A stretch of 64,000 bases of DNA from Vitrella brassicaformis (taxonomy: Eukaryota; Sar; Vitrellaceae): the NCBI GenBank assembly GCA_001179505.1, contig CDMY01000878.1, positions 14,471 to 78,470 of the forward strand, written 5' to 3'. Both the position numbers and the translations under genes were made by a program. Positions 58,671 through 64,000 of the stretch are shown here, piece after piece. The notes beneath the pieces were generated by a model that had not been told where the DNA came from, made no database searches, and worked only from the letters and a program-made list of their open reading frames with translations. Position 1 is the stretch's first letter. Each line of letters starts with the position of its first letter.

Positions 58671-61600
58671 ATGGGGGCGGTTGAGCGTCAGCTGCGTGCG
58701 CTGATCCATCGTGCCGCAACAGCGAATCCGGCGGACCCCGAGGACGACCCGCACGCACACATCAACGCTGCATACACCCTCATACAAGAGGGCAGCGACT
58801 CGTTCGGAGGGGGCATCGGTGCAGGTAGACAAACACTGTCTGGTGGCGTAGGGGAGACGGCATGTTTCTTCTCGTGTGTTGTGCAGATGTGTTGGTGGTG
58901 TTTGCTGAGGCGGCCGCTGCACTGGGCCACCATGAGGAGCAGATCATTCGTGCGCTGGAGGTACGCGAAGCCGGCCAACCTCTTATATGGCGTGGCCGTC
59001 TTTGTGTGTGCGGCAGTTGTTTGAGCGTTCGGAGCCCGAGGATCTGCAGTGGAATGCGAGGGCCAACATCGTCAGGTAGTGCCTGGCCAGTCGGGGGGTG
59101 CATGTGGCCGTCTGTATGTATGTATATGGGTCACAGGTGTCTCTACGAGGGGCGCAAGGCATTGAGAGACAAGTGCCAGGGGGATGATCTCGTTGAGCAG
59201 ATCCACTTTGCCCTAGAAAGCCTCACTCAGGCACTGCAGATCGCCGCCAAGAGCGAAAACAAGGCCAGGTAGGCAGGCTTTACACATCCAGAACAACCGC
59301 CGCACAGCCTTCTGTGTTCAGGTATGCATTTGTGGTGTACAATGCGAGTTTGGTGTTTGTGGAGGTGGTCCGCCCCCTGCTGCGGCCTGGGTGGTGCAAG
59401 CACCTCGTCGAGCCGCTGCAGAGCCTCATCAATGCTCTCAAGTAGCAACCTCATGGAACACGTACGCTCCATGCAGGCGACAGATGTCGAATGTCTTCCC
59501 TCCGTGCAGCGCTGCCTCTCCAGCTGTCGGTGATGTGAAAGACAGCAAGAAAGGTGGCGGTGACGCATCGGCGGCGTCTCAAGGCGTGCCATGCCCTGTG
59601 GACACCATGTGGAGGGTGGAGCTACTGCTGCAGCTTGCATTCTGCCTTGAGGACGACAGCAAAGCCGCAGAAGCACAGAAGGTCATGCAAACCAGTAGAG
59701 GCCTGAATAGACAGCGTCCCACCTGGCTGTCTGTCTGTGCGTGTTTGCAGGCGCTTGATGAGGCCGTTGCCAAAGTGAAGGGCTTTACTGACATCCAGAG
59801 CGAAGCGCCATGGATGCCTCTCCTGATAATCAGGTGGGGCACGCGCACTCAATTCCATTCATGCAGTGCAAAACGAGGGCGTGTCTCCTTTTCTTCTTTC
59901 TGTATTCAGTGCTCGCTGCTACTTCTGCCGCACCAATGCCAATGGACAAGCAGCCCTCAAGAAGGACGTCGAGAGCTCCAAATGGATGAAAGTGGCCACC
60001 ACGGTAAGGTACACAATACACTTACCGATACACTCATGGGCAGGTGTGATTGTCGATGACCCTGACCAGGGGTACCTAGCCATGTATGGCGGCATCGAGA
60101 AGGACCTGGACACAGAGCTTGTCAAGACCTGGGCCCTCATCGATCAGCCTTTCGAAGACACACTCAAGCAGGCAAGCGCCGCCCCGCCCCTCACTCCCGC
60201 CGCCCATGCAGCGGAGAGCAAGCAGAAGGACATTGAGGCCGACGCTGCGGCCACTGACACACCCAAGAGCCTGTCGTCGGATGAGAACATCGCTATGGCT
60301 CTTCTGCTGAGGGCGGCGGTGAGACGGCAGCTGTGGGGCATCGCAAGGGGCATGGCGGCTCGATTGCAGCGGTAGGGATCAAGGAAAACGACGGACGAAC
60401 AAACAGACAGACAGACAGACAGACAGGCAGACGCAAATAGTTCTGTGCAGCTTCCGTGCTCTGCCGCCGCGTGCTCGAGTGCTGCTGGACATGAGCCGCG
60501 CTGAGCTCATGGTCCATCGTGTGACGACTGAGCGGTGGACCGATGCAGCGACGGGATTTCTGCTCTCGCGGAGTCAACAGAAGGAGGGGGAGCTCGACGA
60601 AAGGTGTGCTGCTGTGAGACTGCTCGAGCAGGTCGGCTGCTCCACATGAACACACTTGCAAGTCTCTCACTCATTGAGTGAATATATCATTGCCGCATCT
60701 GCTGTGCAGTGCATGACGGCGGCGACGCGCATCCCGAATGGCTATGACCTGATAGAGGAGTCGGCATGCCTGCTGTGGCAGGCAGCCATACCGCTCTGCA
60801 GACAATCGCACAGACCCAAGATCCAACGGGCGCTGCAGAAGGCGGTGGACGTGTTGGCTGACCTGCAGTCGACACTCCACGAGCTTCGCACGAACCTGCT
60901 CTTCCAACTCGCAAAGTGCGAAGTGAGCCACACACATCGAGACACGGCAGAGACAGACAGCCAAACCATGTCTCGCTTGCTTTGGTAGTTGTCGAAAGAT
61001 CTGTTGTCGAGCGCGCAAAGTCTGCTGGAGAAGGCGACGTGCATCGATGCGACGCTGCTGCCCTCCCAGGCCCCTGTGGCCCCACCTGATCCGACCGCTC
61101 ATGAAGCGACAGAGTATCTGCGGCCCCTCGATCGCTACGTGAAGCCCCTGCAGCGGCATTTGCACTGGAAGCTGGTTCTCTACGAAGAGCCGAGTGAAGC
61201 CACAGACAGAGCAGCGCTGCTCATTGACCAGGTGGGAAGGTTGTGGAGAGAGAAACACGTCGTTCCGAATGGCTTGTTTGTTCACCCTCGCTGCTGCAGA
61301 TGCGTGCGTCTCGCGACGATGGAGTAGTCAAGACTTTGTTACATCGCGTGGATCAAGTGTTGTCGGGCGAGCTCCACCAGCTCATGGAGAAACACCAACA
61401 GGACAATCCGGATGACCATGAAGCTGCTGCATCGCCAGAGCTCGCTGCAAAGCTCAAACGAGTGGTAAAGCACGGGATTGCCAATCCCGAAGCACGGGAT
61501 TGCCAATCCCGTTTCTCTCCGATGCTTTCCAATTCTCCTACTTGGTGCAGAGCATGTTGATGTGCGACTTGGCCGAGCAGGCCTCTGCTATCGGCGAACA

Positions 61601-64000
61601 TGATTCTGACCTCCAGTATGCGGGCCGCGCCCGCCTGCTGGTCGCCAATCACAACGCGGTTAGTCGCGAGCTGTGGGATGCGTCGCCGTACGCCGCGACA
61701 TGTGGCTCTCTCGCTGAGCTGGCCTTGCCGTCCGTCGAGCTCAGCGTCCCGCTGGACGTTGAGGTCGCCATTGCCCTCGCTGAGGCCGCTTATACACAGG
61801 TAACATGGCATGGGCGGGTGTGGACAAACAAACGGTCCGCTGGTAATTGTTGTCATCTTCGCGCAGGCTGCGTGCTTATTCGATATGTTGTTGGATGACT
61901 GGGATGTGTGTCCTGGCGTGATGGAGGAGGAGGTCGATGCGTCGGCCACCAGCAGAAGGAGATCCGTCGCCTTCGGCGGAGACGCGGTGTGTCTTAAGTC
62001 TGTCGTCCTGTCCACTGACGGGCTTGTCTCTCGTGTGTCAGGGCGAGCCAGAGGAGCCGCGGTTGAGCCCGGAGGAGCGGCAGAAAGTCATGGACATGAA
62101 GACACACCTCCTCAGGCACATCGCATTCGGAGTGCAAATCAGGTAGAGCTGTTTGTGTATGAGAGGCCGCAGCTGCAGACGTAATAACTCCTGGCTTTTG
62201 GCTCGCTCAGTATGGATTTCGGTCAGCAGTGGCTGGCATCCAATGGGGCGGCTCACTTGTGGAACTTCCACAGAGATGTGATGGAGGGCGAGCTCGTCCA
62301 GCGGGCCATGCCTTTGCTGATCGACACGCTGCAGGTCAATCGCTCGTCGATGACATGATCGTCTGACTGTGTTTGGTGTGGCATCGGTCGATTGCAGAGC
62401 ATTCACGAGACACTGACGGGCCTACCTCTGGCCCAAGTCGACTCCCAGCTGTTGATGAGCCTCACAACCCTGCACTGCAGATGCCTACAGGTATCCATTC
62501 CGCAGTGATACCCCTATCTGTCTGCATTTCTTCTCCCTTTCTCTGCACTCTCTGCAGCACAGTGATCCTCCCAGAGTGGCTGATGCCGAGACAGTTGCCC
62601 TGGCAGCCCTTCCCTTGCTTGAAGCCGCCCAGCGCAAGCAGCTGACCGAGTGCTTGTCAGACATATGCACCAGCGCTTCGCGGCCCGTCCCTGCCATCCC
62701 CGCACCAGCGGGCGAGGGCGGTGGCGGCGGCGGTCCCGATGTGGCCGGCAAGAAGGATGCCGGCAAAAGTAGGAAAAAGGGCAGGGCGGAGGCGGCCTCA
62801 CCGGTTGCCGCAGGGGCCAAGGGCATGGAGGGGGAAGCCATGAGAATCATGCAGGTAACCTGGTTGGAAGGTGATGCTATTGATTGTGTGTGATGGGTGT
62901 CATGTCTATGTCTTTCGTGTTGAGGTGTTAGGGCATTGCTTCTGAGACATCTCCGGATGGTCGCATGAAGCTTGCACAGCAGGCCTTAGGCCTGCTCAAG
63001 GGCATGGAAGTCACTCAGGGCGACGAAGAAGAGGTGAGGCAGAAACACGTGCACATTGGCTGTGATCGATTTCTTTCGCCCGGTGATCAGCTGAGCCTGC
63101 ACACGGAGCTATTGGCGCGTCTCGGTCAGCACTGCCTGTCCATTGGTACCAAGGACGGCGGCAAGCTCGGGGTCTCGGCAGCGCTGCACGCTCTCGGGGG
63201 CCCCGATGAGTGCGATAAGGCCCTGACGGTGCCGGCAAACGCCTCACCCCGTCGCCTCCACTGGATGGGCGCCTGCCATCACATCATGGGACGGGCCCTC
63301 GCCTCACTCATTGACCCAGAGAGACAGGAGGAGCAGTCGATATTGAGTCTTCGCCAGTCGGCGCTGAAGCACTTCATGGCTGCGTGTCAGTATGCCTGCG
63401 CTAGCCACTCGAAGCGGTTGTGCGGGAGCGCTGCCTGTGGGCTGTGGAACGTTGCTGTTGGGCTGCTGAAGGAGGGACAGCGGGGCGAGGCAGTGGAGGC
63501 TTTGCAGCTGGCGGTGTCGTCCATGGCGGCCGTGCAGCTGAAAGACCTCTATGAGTTCAGGTGCACACACCAGACACACACACACACAGACATCCCTTCC
63601 TTGTGTATGTCTGTCACATGAATGTGTTTCTACAGAGTGAACATGTATGCTGCGTTGTATGACTGCTACGCCGAGACCAGCAACTGGTCAGCGATCGATG
63701 CTGCGCTCGATGAGGCCTTCAGGAGTCTGCCCACCGCACATCACCGCCGCATATGGGCACTCAAGCTCCTCTCGCTCAGCAAACAGGTCCATTGACACGC
63801 AACAAACATCCCGACACACATGTGTGTCTTGTCCGTGATGGGCAGGGAAAGGATGTGGTGATAGCTATGGGCAAGGTCAAGGAGAGCCAGGCCAACGTCC
63901 AGGCGAATCTGTGGCTCACACTGGCACACTCCTACCCGAGCACACAGCACACCGCCCACATGCACGCCTACCAGAAGGCCCTGGAGCTGCTCGAGGGCGC
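58671..64000 (+). CDS. CFAP46: CFAP46 homologue, flagellar central-apparatus TPR protein (3' partial)
   Basis: Twenty-two exons, all in phase, give ~1,317 residues before the window ends: 58671-58824, 58887-58960, 59017-59075, 59137-59268, 59322-59441, 59477-59681, 59751-59833, 59910-60371, 60451-60631, 60710-60922, 60989-61231, 61300-61464, 61551-61799, 61867-61986, 62042-62142, 62211-62334, 62398-62490, 62558-62854, 62932-63033, 63091-63560, 63636-63786, 63846 on. CFAP46 is a scaffold of the C1d projection of the central microtubule pair in motile axonemes. The N-terminal signature is YNASLVFVEVVRPLLRPGW, followed by LVEPLQSLINALK and the helical repeats WRVELLLQLAFCLEDDSKAA. TPR-like helices continue throughout (e.g. 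LLLRAAVRRQLWGIARGMAA). A Gly/Lys-rich linker sits near 62700-62800. Known CFAP46 proteins exceed 2,500 residues, so about half is outside the window. A flagellated stage is implied. Confidence 0.8.
61468..61511. repeat. Tandem 22-bp palindrome-bearing repeat inside a CFAP46 intron
   Basis: Two exact adjacent copies of a 22-bp unit (61468-61489 and 61490-61511). Each contains the 17-nt near-perfect palindrome CGGGATTGCCAATCCCG, in which only the centre base is unpaired. The pair makes up half of the 86-nt intron (61465-61550). Confidence 0.95.

Noticed and set aside
60004-60043. Possible 40-nt intron in CFAP46
   Set aside because: Removing it puts a stop directly after the acceptor. Reading straight through keeps the frame and joins the next exon in phase.

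Overview
This window is eukaryotic nuclear DNA: GC-rich genes split by many short GT-AG introns, no operons, and one assembly gap of exactly 300 N. The gene content suggests a photosynthetic alveolate, most likely a chromerid alga (Vitrella/Chromera type). That assignment is an inference. It rests on a RAP-domain protein, several proteins with secretory-plus-transit-like leaders as used for complex plastids, a flagellar central-apparatus protein (CFAP46), and a very large GCC2/GCC3-type Cys-rich surface protein of a kind familiar from Apicomplexa and relatives.

Left part (1-13 kb): the 3' end of an unrecognised gene with an RS-rich tail (+); a broken and a whole copy of a tandemly duplicated F-box-like gene (-); a C-factor-type short-chain dehydrogenase (+); and a 13-exon RecG-type DNA helicase with a hydrophobic leader (-). 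RecG shares a 281-bp divergent promoter region with the next gene. Middle (13.3-27.5 kb): a 14-exon, about 2,427-residue helical-repeat RAP protein (+) whose last intron contains the assembly gap; an NmrA-like atypical SDR with a leader (+); 2.7 kb without recognisable genes; and a small coiled-coil/proline-rich protein (-).

28.2-56.4 kb (-) is filled by one enormous gene. I read it as one type I membrane protein: signal peptide, Ig-like and Calx-beta-like repeats, a very long array of ephrin-receptor-like (GCC2/GCC3) Cys-rich repeats interrupted by an NHL propeller and a discoidin (F5/8 C) domain, a membrane-proximal module, one transmembrane helix, and a cytoplasmic tail that is almost entirely coiled coil. 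Exon phases were checked at the N-terminal exons, at the junction into the Cys-rich array and across the membrane helix, and they agree; the interior exons were read by eye and not all phased.

Right part (57.7-64 kb): a small secreted or plastid-directed glutaredoxin-like protein without the active-site cysteines (-), and the 5' two-thirds or less of CFAP46 (+), which runs off the window. CFAP46 points to a flagellated stage. The RecG and RAP proteins would plausibly act in organelle DNA and RNA maintenance. The giant receptor would link the cell surface to a cytoskeletal or cortical scaffold.
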